DNA of 64,000 nt from Paraburkholderia polaris (GTDB taxonomy: Bacteria; Pseudomonadota; Gammaproteobacteria; Burkholderiales; Burkholderiaceae): positions 241,924-305,923 of the forward strand of contig NZ_JABBGJ010000003.1 in NCBI RefSeq assembly GCF_012927345.1, in the 5' to 3' direction. Made by a program: the position numbers and the translations under genes. The notes below the pieces were generated by a model. That model had not been told where the DNA came from, did not search any database, and worked only from the letters and a program-made list of their open reading frames with translations. Of the stretch, positions 46,590 to 54,847 are shown piece by piece (the first letter of the stretch is position 1; each line of letters starts with the position of its first letter).

Positions 46590-46632
46590 CAAAAAATGGC
46601 AATCCACGCTCTACATTGGGTGAAGCCGCATT

Positions 46633-46884
46633 TTGAAGACTTCACGGGAGAAGCCGCAAAGGCAAGCCGACATGATCCGCGAAATTGAAATGATGCTTGA
46701 ACGGATGTGGGATAAAGCGGCCGACGTTCGGCAAGCGCACCCGGCGGCACGCTCGGACTCCATGGCCTGGGCTGCCAATACTTCACGTAGAGTCAGCGTC
46801 GAAATCGACGCCGTCGGGCTCTACGGCCTAACGCTCCCCGACGCGTACGGTTGGGTCCGGTTCACTTCCAGAGAGCGTGGTTGA
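46633..46884 (+). pseudogene. Acyl-CoA dehydrogenase N-terminal fragment
   Basis: The open frame gives 83 residues. IREIEMMLERMWDKAADVRQ and EIDAVGLYGLTLPDAYG resemble the first helices and the LPEEYGG-type motif of acyl-CoA dehydrogenases. After that motif the frame is lost (a plus-one frame continues GPVHFQRAW) and nothing of the flavin-binding domains remains. It lies at the junction between the racemase and the IclR genes, so it probably marks a deletion. Confidence 0.55.
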
Positions 46885-47056
46885 CGCCGCCCGGTGCAAC
46901 TTCGCTAATGGCAGTGCGTCGGAAGGGTTCGGGCGAGCACGGGCGTCGGGTCACGAAGTCACACGGTCATCGTTCGCGTAGTTGGCGTGGTTCGCGTGGT
47001 TCGTATAGTGTGGGCCGCCGGTGTCGTGGTCCTTTTCAAGCAAGACGGAGTCAGCG

Positions 47057-47932
47057 ATGTCCTTGCAGACGCGCAACATTGTTCGGTTTGTTCCGTCAGC
47101 CAAAGGTTCGGGACCGACCTTGGCCGTGATCGCAGACGATAGCGAGAAGACGGCCACGCGTGAAGGCGGTCCGCCTGCGATGGTCATGCCGCTCGCCCGA
47201 AGCCTCTCTATTCTGTCTGCGTTCACACCGGCATCCCCTTGGCTCGGCAATCGGGACATTGTCTTCGAGACGGGAATTCCTGCATCAACCGTGTCGAGAA
47301 TGTTGCGCTCACTGGTGGCGGTGGGCTATCTGCATTACTCACCGGAGCAACGCAAATATCGCCTGACTGCCGCGGCGCTGTCGCTCGGCTACGCTGCGAT
47401 TGCGCATTCCACGGTGCAGCGCGTGGCGCGCCTCGAAATGCAGTCGTTTGCCAATGCGAATGAGGCGTTCATTGTGCTCGCGACCCGGGATCGCCTGGAC
47501 GTGGTCGTGCTGGAGACGTGTGCGAGCAAGCCGGCCGCAGTGGATCTCAAGCTGTATGCGGGCACCCGTCTGCGGATCGCGTCGTCCCCGATGGGCTGGG
47601 CCTTGCTCGCCGCATTGCCGGAGCTCGAACGCTTCTATCTGCTTGGTAACATCGAACGGAAAATGGGCCGCGACTGGCCCCAACTGCGCCGCAATATCAG
47701 CGAAGGTATTTCGCAGGTGCATAACGTCGGCTATTGCACGTCGCTCGGCGAATGGGAACCCGAACTTGCCATCGTCGCCGCGCCGCTTGTCGTTCCGGAT
47801 CACGCGCCGCTCGCGCTGGCGTGCATCGGGCGAAGTGCGCGCATGGGACGCGCGAGAGTCGAACGCGAACTGGGTCCGCGGCTCGTTGCAACGGCTCGGT
47901 CCCTGCAGGAGCAGGCGCTTTTTGCAAACTGA
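47057..47932 (+). CDS. IclR-family transcriptional regulator (first of two)
   Basis: 291 residues. An unusually long N-terminal arm (about 45 residues) precedes the winged helix (ARSLSILSAF, ETGIPASTVSRMLRSLVAVGYLHY). The effector domain has ASSPMGWALLAALPE and SLGEWEPELAIVAAPL. ACGGAG lies 6 bases before the ATG at 47057. IclR proteins commonly control aromatic and acid catabolism. A second IclR gene starts 8 bases downstream, so the two are co-transcribed. Confidence 0.88.
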   Translation: MSLQTRNIVRFVPSAKGSGPTLAVIADDSEKTATREGGPPAMVMPLARSLSILSAFTPASPWLGNRDIVFETGIPASTVSRMLRSLVAVGYLHYSPEQRKYRLTAAALSLGYAAIAHSTVQRVARLEMQSFANANEAFIVLATRDRLDVVVLETCASKPAAVDLKLYAGTRLRIASSPMGWALLAALPELERFYLLGNIERKMGRDWPQLRRNISEGISQVHNVGYCTSLGEWEPELAIVAAPLVVPDHAPLALACIGRSARMGRARVERELGPRLVATARSLQEQALFAN

Positions 47933-47939
47933 GGCGGTC

Positions 47940-48728
47940 ATGAAAAATGCCGACGAGTCACCCGACATCACGTTGACTGTGGAACGTGGACTCGAAGTAC
48001 TGCGTGCGTTTCACGCGGATAGGGCTCCACTGTCCAACGCTGAACTGGTGCGCCGGACAGGCTTGCCGAAAGCAACCGTATCGCGGCTGACAACGACCCT
48101 TATACGCATCGGTTTTCTGCGCAGGGCGGGCGGTGGGCGCCAGTTCGAACTGGGCGCTGGCGCGCTCGGCATCGGGCACGCCTATCTCGAAGTCAATCCG
48201 GTGACACGCCTCGTCAATCCTTTTCTGCAGGAACTGGCCGACAAGCTCAACGTGTGTGTGGCGCTCGCCGTGGCGCATCACCTCGACATGCTTTATATCG
48301 CGTGCGGAATCAGCACGAAGATAGCGACGCTGCGAACCGGCGTCGGTTCGTCGATACCAATGGGATCGACCGCGGCTGGCCGTGCCTATTTATCTGGTTT
48401 GCCGCCGATGGAACGGCGCGCGCGAATGGGCGCGATCATCGAAGGCTCGGGTGAGAATGCAAAGCTGGTTCAGCGCAGTATGGAAGTGGCCTTCGACGAC
48501 CTCGCGGAATCGGGGGTATGCGTATGCGTCGGCGAATATCAGCGCAACGCCTTTGGAATAGCGCTGCCGCTGCGGCTCGGGCGCTCAGGTACCTTGATGG
48601 CGCTAAGTTGCGGCGCAGTGGAGTTGCAACCTGACGTTGCGAAGATTCGCCGCCGGTTTATGCCGGCGCTCAAGGCTGCCGCTCAAACGCTGACCGAACT
48701 GCTTGACGATGTCGACTGCACACCTTGA
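47940..48728 (+). CDS. IclR-family transcriptional regulator (second of two)
   Basis: 262 residues with a typical layout: winged helix (VERGLEVLRAFHADRAPLSN, GLPKATVSRLTTTLIRIGFL) and GAF-like effector domain (SIPMGSTAAGRAYLSGLP, VCVCVGEYQRNAFGIALPL). It is distinct in sequence from the gene before it, so this is not a recent duplication. It may bind the shared 37-bp element upstream of the dehydrogenase and SDR operons, although the AraC protein is an alternative. Confidence 0.9.
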   Translation: MKNADESPDITLTVERGLEVLRAFHADRAPLSNAELVRRTGLPKATVSRLTTTLIRIGFLRRAGGGRQFELGAGALGIGHAYLEVNPVTRLVNPFLQELADKLNVCVALAVAHHLDMLYIACGISTKIATLRTGVGSSIPMGSTAAGRAYLSGLPPMERRARMGAIIEGSGENAKLVQRSMEVAFDDLAESGVCVCVGEYQRNAFGIALPLRLGRSGTLMALSCGAVELQPDVAKIRRRFMPALKAAAQTLTELLDDVDCTP

Positions 48729-48797
48729 GCCGTCCGGGGAGTGCCGGCGCGGCTGCGTTTCCTGTTCGAACTCAGGGGTGTTGCCAGAAGCATTGCC

Positions 48798-49982
48798 TCA
48801 GATGACACCCAGTTCACGAAGCGAATCGATCTGCGCCTGGCTGTAGCCGGTCTCGATGAGTATTTCGTCGGTATGTTCGCCGATCGTCGGCGGCCGCGAT
48901 TCGATCGACGGCGGCGTACGCGATAGCGTGGCCGGCGATTCCACAATCGGTGCGGCACGAGAAAGCCCTGGATAGTCAAGCCACTTGAAGGCGCCCAATG
49001 CCTTGATCAGCGGATCTTCGAGTGTTTCGCGCGGCGAATAGACCGGTCCGCCCGGAATCTTGGCTTTCTCCAATGCGGCCAGCGCCTCGGTGCGTGTACG
49101 CGTCGCACACCATTTTCCCATCAGCGCGCTTAGTACCTCACCGTGCTCGCCACGGCGCAAATCGTCGCTGAAACGCGGGTCGTCGAGGAGTTCGGGCCTG
49201 CCGATCAGGGCCGCCCAACGCTTGAACAGCGGTTGACCGATGACTTGCGCGATGATCCAGCCGTCGGTTGTGCGAAAGATGTCGGACGGACCGTAGTTTG
49301 GGCTGCGATTCCCCGTGGCCTGCCGGTTCAGGCCGAGCACCGATTCTTCAATCAGTGCGCCGCTAGCAATGGTCAACGCCGTCTGCAGCAGCGACACCTC
49401 GACCATCTGGCCGCGTCCGCTCGTGCGTCGCTCATACAGCGCCATCATGGTTCCCATCGCGCAGGACAACGCGGTCGCGAAGTCAACGACCGGCACCATC
49501 GCCTTGGTCGGACTATCAGGGGTGCCTGACATGTGGACCGCGCCGCTCATCGCCTGGCCGACGCCGTCGAATCCGACGCGGTGCGCCGCGTCGGCATGCG
49601 AGCCGAACGCCGACGATGCGCTCAGGATGATGTCCGGCTTGATGGTGCACAAAGTCTCGTAGTCGAGGCCGAGATTGTTCAGCGTTTTAGGTGGCATATT
49701 GGCGACCACCACGTCCGCGGTGCGAATGAGTCGATGCGCCACTTCGCGTCCCTCGGGCCGGTCGATATCGAGCGTCAGCGAGCGCTTGTTGCGATTGGAC
49801 TGCAGGAAGAAGGCGCCTTCGCCGGTGTCGGTCACCGGCATCACGAACCGGTCTTCGCTTCCGCCGGTGCGATCAATCCGGATGACCTCGGCGCCGTAGT
49901 CGGCGAGCAGCGCTGCGCAAAACGGCCCGGCAATATAGCGACCGAAATCCAGCACGCGAATTCCTTCAAGTACTTTTTGCAT
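48798..49982 (-). CDS. CaiB/BaiF family (class III) CoA transferase
   Basis: 394 residues from the ATG at 49982 (GGAAG upstream). MQKVLEGIRVLDFGRYIAGP and GAEVIRIDRTGGSEDR open the protein, GFDGVGQAMSGAV holds the putative catalytic Asp, and the C-terminus TIGEHTDEILIETGYSQAQ is typical. The frame continues to 50033 without better starts. It is divergent from the paired dehydrogenases, with which it shares a 400-base control region. Confidence 0.92.
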   Translation of the reverse strand: MQKVLEGIRVLDFGRYIAGPFCAALLADYGAEVIRIDRTGGSEDRFVMPVTDTGEGAFFLQSNRNKRSLTLDIDRPEGREVAHRLIRTADVVVANMPPKTLNNLGLDYETLCTIKPDIILSASSAFGSHADAAHRVGFDGVGQAMSGAVHMSGTPDSPTKAMVPVVDFATALSCAMGTMMALYERRTSGRGQMVEVSLLQTALTIASGALIEESVLGLNRQATGNRSPNYGPSDIFRTTDGWIIAQVIGQPLFKRWAALIGRPELLDDPRFSDDLRRGEHGEVLSALMGKWCATRTRTEALAALEKAKIPGGPVYSPRETLEDPLIKALGAFKWLDYPGLSRAAPIVESPATLSRTPPSIESRPPTIGEHTDEILIETGYSQAQIDSLRELGVI

Positions 49983-50385
49983 CAGTCGTTCTTCCACTGT
50001 GAATATCGGCTCGCCGCGGATGGCGTCGCGCAAAGGATTGACGTCAATCCTGGACGGTGACGGGCCGTCCGGTCAACGCGATCACGCGTGGTGTTCCGTA
50101 CAACGGAAGATCAACGGTCGTGCGCAACGCGTTACCGGGATATCCAACCGCGCAAGGCGATGCGCGATCCACGGGGCTGGCTCCGTGAACGCCGGTCGCG
50201 CGCGATTCCAATGGGCGAAACCGACTTCGTGAATGGAAAATCTCGCCTTCGCCGAATACAAATTGCGCAGTTCATCGGGGTGCAACACACTCACATTCAT
50301 CGTGCGGTCGTGCGTTGCAACGAACCAGATAGCGAAGGAACAGATTGCGCGGAGTCGGTGACGCGCACACTTGGGAGACACAGGG
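49983..50385. other. Divergent control region between CoA transferase and dehydrogenase operon
   Basis: 403 bases without a credible gene. It carries the 37-bp element at 50247 and presumably promoters in both directions. Short frames here are shadows without domains. Confidence 0.5.
50247..50283 (+). promoter_or_regulatory. Shared 37-bp element, copy 1 (dehydrogenase operon)
   Basis: From CTTCGCCGAATACAAATTG to the end at TGC, 31 of 37 bases match the element at 53582. It sits 103 bases before the dehydrogenase ATG. Such conservation in non-coding DNA points to a common activator or repressor site. Confidence 0.6.
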
Positions 50386-51582
50386 ATGGATTTGCGTTAT
50401 ACCGCGGCGGAGCAGGGCTTCCGTGACGAAGTACGCGCATTCGTCGAGGCGAAGTTGCCGCACGACATTCGGGACAAGGTGCTGGGTCACCGTCGCGTTG
50501 AAAAAGACGATTACGTGCGCTGGCACCGGATTCTGAACACGCAAGGGTGGGGCGCGCCGACGTGGCCGAAGGAATTCGGTGGCACCGGTTGGAACGCGCT
50601 GCAACGGCTGATTTTCGAAATCGAAGCGTTCAGGTCGGGCGCGCCTCGCCTGTTGCCTTTCGGGCTGACAATGATCGGCCCCGTGCTGATGAAGTACGCG
50701 TCGCCGGAAATGCAGGCGCGCTTCCTGCCGCGAATTCCGACCATGCAGGATTTCTGGTGCCAGGGCTATTCGGAGCCGGGCGCCGGCAGCGACCTCGCGT
50801 CCCTGAAAACGCGCGCGGTTCGTCGCGGCGACAAGTACATCGTGACGGGTCAGAAGACCTGGACGACGATGGCACACTTTGCCGACTGGATTTTCTGCCT
50901 CGTGCGCACGAACCCGGAAGCGAAGGCGCAGGAAGGCATCTCCCTGTTGCTGATCGACATGAAGTCGCCCGGCGTGACGGTGCGCCCGATCGTGACGCTA
51001 GACGGCGGCCATGATGTCAACGAGACATGGCTCGAGGACGTCGAGGTGCCGGTGGAAAATCGGGTGGGCGAGGAAAACCGCGGCTGGACGTACGCGAAAT
51101 ATCTGCTGGGTCATGAGCGCACCGGCATTGCGGGCATCGGCCATTGTCATCGCGAATTGCGGCAACTGAAGCACTACGCAACGACTACGCCGGACGGCAA
51201 AGGCGGCCGTGTGATCGACGACGTGCGGATGCGCGACAAGATTGCGCGCATCGAGATCGACGTGCTGGCGCTCGAGATGCTGTTGCTGCGGGTCGCCACG
51301 CAGGACGCCGGAAAAGGACCGGGCCCGGAAGCGTCGGTCGTGAAGATCCGCGGCTCGGAGATCCAGCAGGATATCGCGATGCTCCAGCAGGAAGTTGCCG
51401 GCCCGCACGGCTGGCCGTATTCGCCGCAGTGGCTGGAGGAGGGCGCAACGCAGCCGGTCAGCGGGCCGGACTGGGCCTCGCCCGCAGCCTCGACTTACTT
51501 CGATATGCGCAAGGTATCGATTTTTGGAGGTGCGACCGAAGTGCAGAAAAACATCATCGCCAAGATGATCCTCGGTTTCTAG
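50386..51582 (+). CDS. Acyl-CoA dehydrogenase, large subunit (PimC-like)
   Basis: 398 residues resembling the large chain of two-gene acyl-CoA dehydrogenases such as pimeloyl-CoA dehydrogenase PimC or the steroid-degrading FadE pairs. WGAPTWPKEFGGTGW, QGYSEPGAGSDLASLKT, VTGQKTWTTMAHFAD and FGGATEVQKNIIAKMILG are seen. The ATG at 50386 follows CAGGG. The next gene, 9 bases on, encodes the small chain. Such pairs often take bulky or dicarboxylic acyl-CoAs. Confidence 0.9.
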   Translation: MDLRYTAAEQGFRDEVRAFVEAKLPHDIRDKVLGHRRVEKDDYVRWHRILNTQGWGAPTWPKEFGGTGWNALQRLIFEIEAFRSGAPRLLPFGLTMIGPVLMKYASPEMQARFLPRIPTMQDFWCQGYSEPGAGSDLASLKTRAVRRGDKYIVTGQKTWTTMAHFADWIFCLVRTNPEAKAQEGISLLLIDMKSPGVTVRPIVTLDGGHDVNETWLEDVEVPVENRVGEENRGWTYAKYLLGHERTGIAGIGHCHRELRQLKHYATTTPDGKGGRVIDDVRMRDKIARIEIDVLALEMLLLRVATQDAGKGPGPEASVVKIRGSEIQQDIAMLQQEVAGPHGWPYSPQWLEEGATQPVSGPDWASPAASTYFDMRKVSIFGGATEVQKNIIAKMILGF

Positions 51583-51591
51583 GGAGCGGGC

Positions 51592-52719
51592 ATGGACTTT
51601 ACCTACAGCGAAGAGCAGCAGATGATGGCCGACAGTCTGCGCCGGTTCGTCGCCACTGAATACACGTTCGAGCGCCGCCGCAAGCGCTCGCGTCTGGGTG
51701 GCGCGTTCGAGCGCGCGATCTGGTCGTCGTTCGGCGAGCTGGGCGTGCTGGGCCTCACGATCGAGGCCGACTACGGCGGCTTTGGCGAAGGCGCGGCGAG
51801 TCGCCTCGTGGTACAGCGTGAACTGGGCCGCGGTCTCGTGCTCGAGCCGGTCGTGCCGTGCGCCGTGATCGCGGCTGCGGTGATCGGCGAATTCGGCAGT
51901 GACCGGCAGAAGGCGGCGTGGCTTCCGGGTATCGCGAGCGGCGAGAAGATTGTCTCGGTTGCGTATCTCGAGCCCGATTCGCGCTATCGACCCGATGCGG
52001 TCAGAACGATCGCGGAACGCAGCGATGACGGCTACCTGCTGAACGGCCAGAAGTCACTCGCCTGGCACGGCGAAGCGGCCGATGCGCTGCTTGTCACCGC
52101 GCTCGTTGGCCGGTCCGGCGACATCGGTCTCTTCATCGTGCCGCGCGACGCTCAGGGCGTTGCGGTGACAGGCTATCCGACCATCGACGGCCTTCGTGCC
52201 GCTGACCTGACGCTCGACAACGTGACGGTCGGCGCCGATGCGCTGATCTGCGGCCCCGCGGATGGCCTCGATGCGCTCCAGCACGGGATCGACCACGGGA
52301 TTGCCGCGCTCTGTGCGGAAGCGGCTGGCGCGATGGAATGTCTGATCGACATCACGGCCGAGTTTTTGCGTACGCGCCAGCAATTCGGTCAGCCGCTTGG
52401 CAAGTTCCAGGCGCTGCAGCACCGCATGGCGGACATGCTGGTTCAGAAGGAGCTCGCGCTGTCGATGGCCTACGTCGCGGCGCAGGCGCTGGACGAACCG
52501 AACGCGGCGCAACGCGCGCGTATGCTTTCGGCGGCCAAGGTTATGGTCGCGAAGGCCGGGCGTTACGTCGGCCAGCAGGCCGTGCAGTTGCACGGCGGGA
52601 TGGGCATGACAGACGAGCTGGAAGTCGGCGACTACTTTAAACGTCTGACGATGTTCGATCCGTTGTTCGGCGACAGCGACTACCATGTCGCCCGCTACAG
52701 CGACGCGATGGCATCGTAA
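51592..52719 (+). CDS. Acyl-CoA dehydrogenase, small subunit (PimD-like)
   Basis: 375 residues, beginning MDFTYSEEQQMMADSLRRFV, as in small chains of heteromeric dehydrogenases. GVLGLTIEADYGGFGEGA, VAYLEPDSRYRPD, LNGQKSLAWHGEAAD and VQLHGGMGMTDELEVG are recognisable. The protein ends at HVARYSDAMAS. The flavin-binding pattern is weaker than in the large chain, and the pair probably forms an alpha2-beta2 tetramer (family knowledge). Electrons would go to EtfAB, encoded at 62422. Confidence 0.9.
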   Translation: MDFTYSEEQQMMADSLRRFVATEYTFERRRKRSRLGGAFERAIWSSFGELGVLGLTIEADYGGFGEGAASRLVVQRELGRGLVLEPVVPCAVIAAAVIGEFGSDRQKAAWLPGIASGEKIVSVAYLEPDSRYRPDAVRTIAERSDDGYLLNGQKSLAWHGEAADALLVTALVGRSGDIGLFIVPRDAQGVAVTGYPTIDGLRAADLTLDNVTVGADALICGPADGLDALQHGIDHGIAALCAEAAGAMECLIDITAEFLRTRQQFGQPLGKFQALQHRMADMLVQKELALSMAYVAAQALDEPNAAQRARMLSAAKVMVAKAGRYVGQQAVQLHGGMGMTDELEVGDYFKRLTMFDPLFGDSDYHVARYSDAMAS

Positions 52720-52756
52720 GCCGGCCGCGCCGCCGCCGGTTTCTGGAAGGCTGTCC

Positions 52757-52777
52757 GTTCCCGGTTCCCGGTTCCCG
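52757..52777. repeat. Tandem heptamer GTTCCCG x3
   Basis: Three perfect GTTCCCG units lie between the dehydrogenase stop and the AraC-type gene, ending 30 bases before its start codon. It is a simple-sequence tract whose copy number may vary. Confidence 0.9.
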
Positions 52778-52807
52778 GTGACGGTGGCGACGCGGCAAAG
52801 GTCGATC

Positions 52808-53536
52808 ATGATGCACGCAGTCAACTCGACGGTCAGCGCCCACGTGGCGAGCGTGCCCGCTCGCGCATTGCATCCCGGCTGCGCGCGTCTGCTGCGTGTC
52901 TGCAATATCCGGTTGCCGTTCGAGGTCGAGTTCCTGGCGCGCCGAGGGCAGCATCTGCTTGCGGGCGAGCGGCGCCGAGGCGTGCTTGCGCAGGGCGAGT
53001 CGGTGGTCATCAAGCGATACCGCACGGTGCACTACGAGGGCGCAACCCTGATCGATCCGCGCGTTGGCTACGAGCTTCATCTGGTGTTGCATGACACCCT
53101 GCCTTTCACCAACGTGGGAGAAACCTGCACGGCGCCCACCCTCGCAGCGGCGCTCGCGTATGCGATCTTTTGCGAACCCGTCTGCGACTGGTCGGTCGCA
53201 CTGGCGGCCGAGCGTATGCGGATGAGCACGCAGCATCTGAAGGCTCAATTGTTCCGCGAAAATAACGCGCTGACGGCGATCCTGCGCGAGCAGCGCCTGA
53301 TGCGTGCTTTGCTGGCTCTGCTCGCGCAGCCTCATGCCCGCCAGAATCTGACTGCGCTGGCCAGTCAGTTCGGCTTCATTTCGGCGACGCGCCTCGACCG
53401 CGCGTTCAACGAACATTTCGGCAGCACCGCATCGCAGATCGCGACGCTCGCGTGGTATCCCGCGCTCACGTGGTCGTTCGCCGCCTCAACGGAGGAACCG
53501 GGGCGCCCCGCGACGGCCGAAGCGGGAGCAGCCTGA
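52808..53536 (+). CDS. AraC-family transcriptional regulator
   Basis: 242 residues. The N-terminal half (to about 125) contains LLAGERRRGVLAQGESVVI and matches no named domain that I know. The C-terminal half holds the two helix-turn-helices of AraC proteins: WSVALAAERMRMSTQHLKAQ and NLTALASQFGFISATRLDRAF, then FGSTASQI. ATG 52808 and 52811 are adjacent; AAGG lies 7 bases before the first. It lies between the dehydrogenase and SDR operons and may bind the shared element. Confidence 0.85.
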   Translation: MMHAVNSTVSAHVASVPARALHPGCARLLRVCNIRLPFEVEFLARRGQHLLAGERRRGVLAQGESVVIKRYRTVHYEGATLIDPRVGYELHLVLHDTLPFTNVGETCTAPTLAAALAYAIFCEPVCDWSVALAAERMRMSTQHLKAQLFRENNALTAILREQRLMRALLALLAQPHARQNLTALASQFGFISATRLDRAFNEHFGSTASQIATLAWYPALTWSFAASTEEPGRPATAEAGAA

Positions 53537-53581
53537 ACCGCCGTCCCGGCGGGCCACGACTTCGAAAATCCCAAATGGGGT

Positions 53582-53618
53582 CTTCACCGAATATAAATTG
53601 CGCGGCTCATCCGGCTGC
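53582..53618 (+). promoter_or_regulatory. Shared 37-bp element, copy 2 (SDR operon)
   Basis: CTTCACCGAATATAAATTG begins the copy; 31 of 37 positions equal copy 1 at 50247. It lies 289 bases before the SDR start. A shorter relative is at 53785. Confidence 0.6.
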
Positions 53619-53674
53619 CAGACACTGGGATTCATGCTGCGCTTTGACCCCCTGGCTCGTGCGGCTCAGCGCGA

Positions 53675-53693
53675 CCTACCTAACGTAAATTAG
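53675..53693 (+). promoter_or_regulatory. Degenerate TetR-type operator, site D (SDR operon)
   Basis: The left arm CTACCTAACG equals sites A and C, but then TAAATTAG follows directly. The bases after site C (GGTAAATTAG) suggest that D is a C-like site that lost about 9 bases. It may bind weakly or not at all. Confidence 0.45.
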
Positions 53694-53784
53694 AGAAAAT
53701 ACGGAGAACTCCTGATTGCGGTGCTCGCGCAATAAAAGGCGAACGTGTCGCGGCGCATCTGGTTCACGCGGGACGAAGTCGGGA

Positions 53785-53802
53785 TTCGCGAGATACAAAT
53801 TG
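53785..53802 (+). promoter_or_regulatory. Partial third copy of the shared element
   Basis: TTCGCGAGATACAAATTG resembles the core TTCGCCGAATACAAATTG of copy 1. It lies 69 bases before the SDR start codon. Two spaced copies before one operon would suit cooperative binding. Confidence 0.4.
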
Positions 53803-53870
53803 TCGAGCCTGCGCGCATGCGTCAATCTGCAGACATCTGAATGCAATCAGCGGATCAAGGAGACGAAGTG

Positions 53871-54791
53871 ATGGCGGAGCAACGCATGATGGATGGCAAG
53901 GTCGTGGTCGTGACGGGAGCGGGCGGCGGCATCGGCCGCGACATCGCGCTGCTGATGGCGCGTCAGGGCGCCAAAGTGGTGATCAACGACGTCGGCGCAT
54001 CGCTCACGGGCGAGGGGCACAGTGCCGGTCCCGCGCAACAGGTCGTCGAAGAGATCAAGGCTTTTGGCGCTGAAGCGACGGCGAACACGGACAGTGTCGC
54101 GGAGCCGGCCGGTGCGGCACGCATCGTCGAGCAGGCAGTGGACACATTCGGCCGCGTCGATTGCGTCGTCAATAACGCCGGCATTCTGCGCGACCGCTTC
54201 TTCCACAAGATGTCCGAAGCTGAATGGGACGCAGTCCTGAAGGTCCACCTGTACGGCAGTTTCTATGTGTCGCGCGCGGCCGCCGACCGCTTCAAGGAAC
54301 AGGGTAATGGCGCGTTCGTCCACATGACGTCGACTTCGGGACTGATCGGCAATCTCGCCCAGGCGAATTACAGTGCGGCCAAGCTGGGGATCGCTGGTCT
54401 TTCGAAGTCGATCGCCCTCGATTTGCAGAAATTCGGCGTGCGCTCGAACTGCATCGCGCCGTTCGCATGGAGCCGCATGATCAATTCGATCAAGGTCGAT
54501 ACGCCCGAGCAGGAGGCACGCGTCGAGAAGATCAGGCAGATGACGCCGGCCAAGATCGCGCCGCTTGCCGTCTATCTCGGCAGTGACGCGGCGCAGGCGG
54601 TCAACGGCCAGATCTTCGCGGTGCGCAACAACGAAATTTTCGTGATGAGTCAGCCGCGCCCGCTGCGTTCGGTTCATCGCAGCGAAGGCTGGACGCCGGA
54701 GCTGATCGCCGAACACGCGATGCCGGCACTGCGTTCGAGCTTTCATTCCCTCGACGTGTCGGCTGACGTGTTCAGCTGGGACCCGGTGTGA
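53871..54791 (+). CDS. Short-chain dehydrogenase, MFE-2 (R)-3-hydroxyacyl-CoA dehydrogenase type
   Basis: 306 residues. Rossmann motif VVTGAGGGIGRDIAL, then NDVGASLTGEG, NNAGILRDRFFHKM and the catalytic Ser/Tyr/Lys in TSTSGLIGNLAQANYSAAK. This matches the dehydrogenase domain of peroxisomal multifunctional enzyme 2, which oxidises (R)-3-hydroxyacyl-CoA. The start at ATG 53871 lies 8 bases after AAGGAG. It is the first gene of a seven-gene operon and pairs with the hydratase-2 at 59194, the other half of MFE-2 chemistry. Confidence 0.92.
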   Translation: MAEQRMMDGKVVVVTGAGGGIGRDIALLMARQGAKVVINDVGASLTGEGHSAGPAQQVVEEIKAFGAEATANTDSVAEPAGAARIVEQAVDTFGRVDCVVNNAGILRDRFFHKMSEAEWDAVLKVHLYGSFYVSRAAADRFKEQGNGAFVHMTSTSGLIGNLAQANYSAAKLGIAGLSKSIALDLQKFGVRSNCIAPFAWSRMINSIKVDTPEQEARVEKIRQMTPAKIAPLAVYLGSDAAQAVNGQIFAVRNNEIFVMSQPRPLRSVHRSEGWTPELIAEHAMPALRSSFHSLDVSADVFSWDPV

Positions 54792-54847
54792 CGCCGTATC
54801 GCCGCAGCCACTTCTGACACGTACATCTGCAACGAGAGGAATTCAAC

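Noticed and set aside
52685..53536. A longer form of the AraC-type protein starting inside the dehydrogenase gene
   Set aside because: It would add 41 residues read from the dehydrogenase end and the heptamer tract. ATG 52808 has its own ribosome-binding site.
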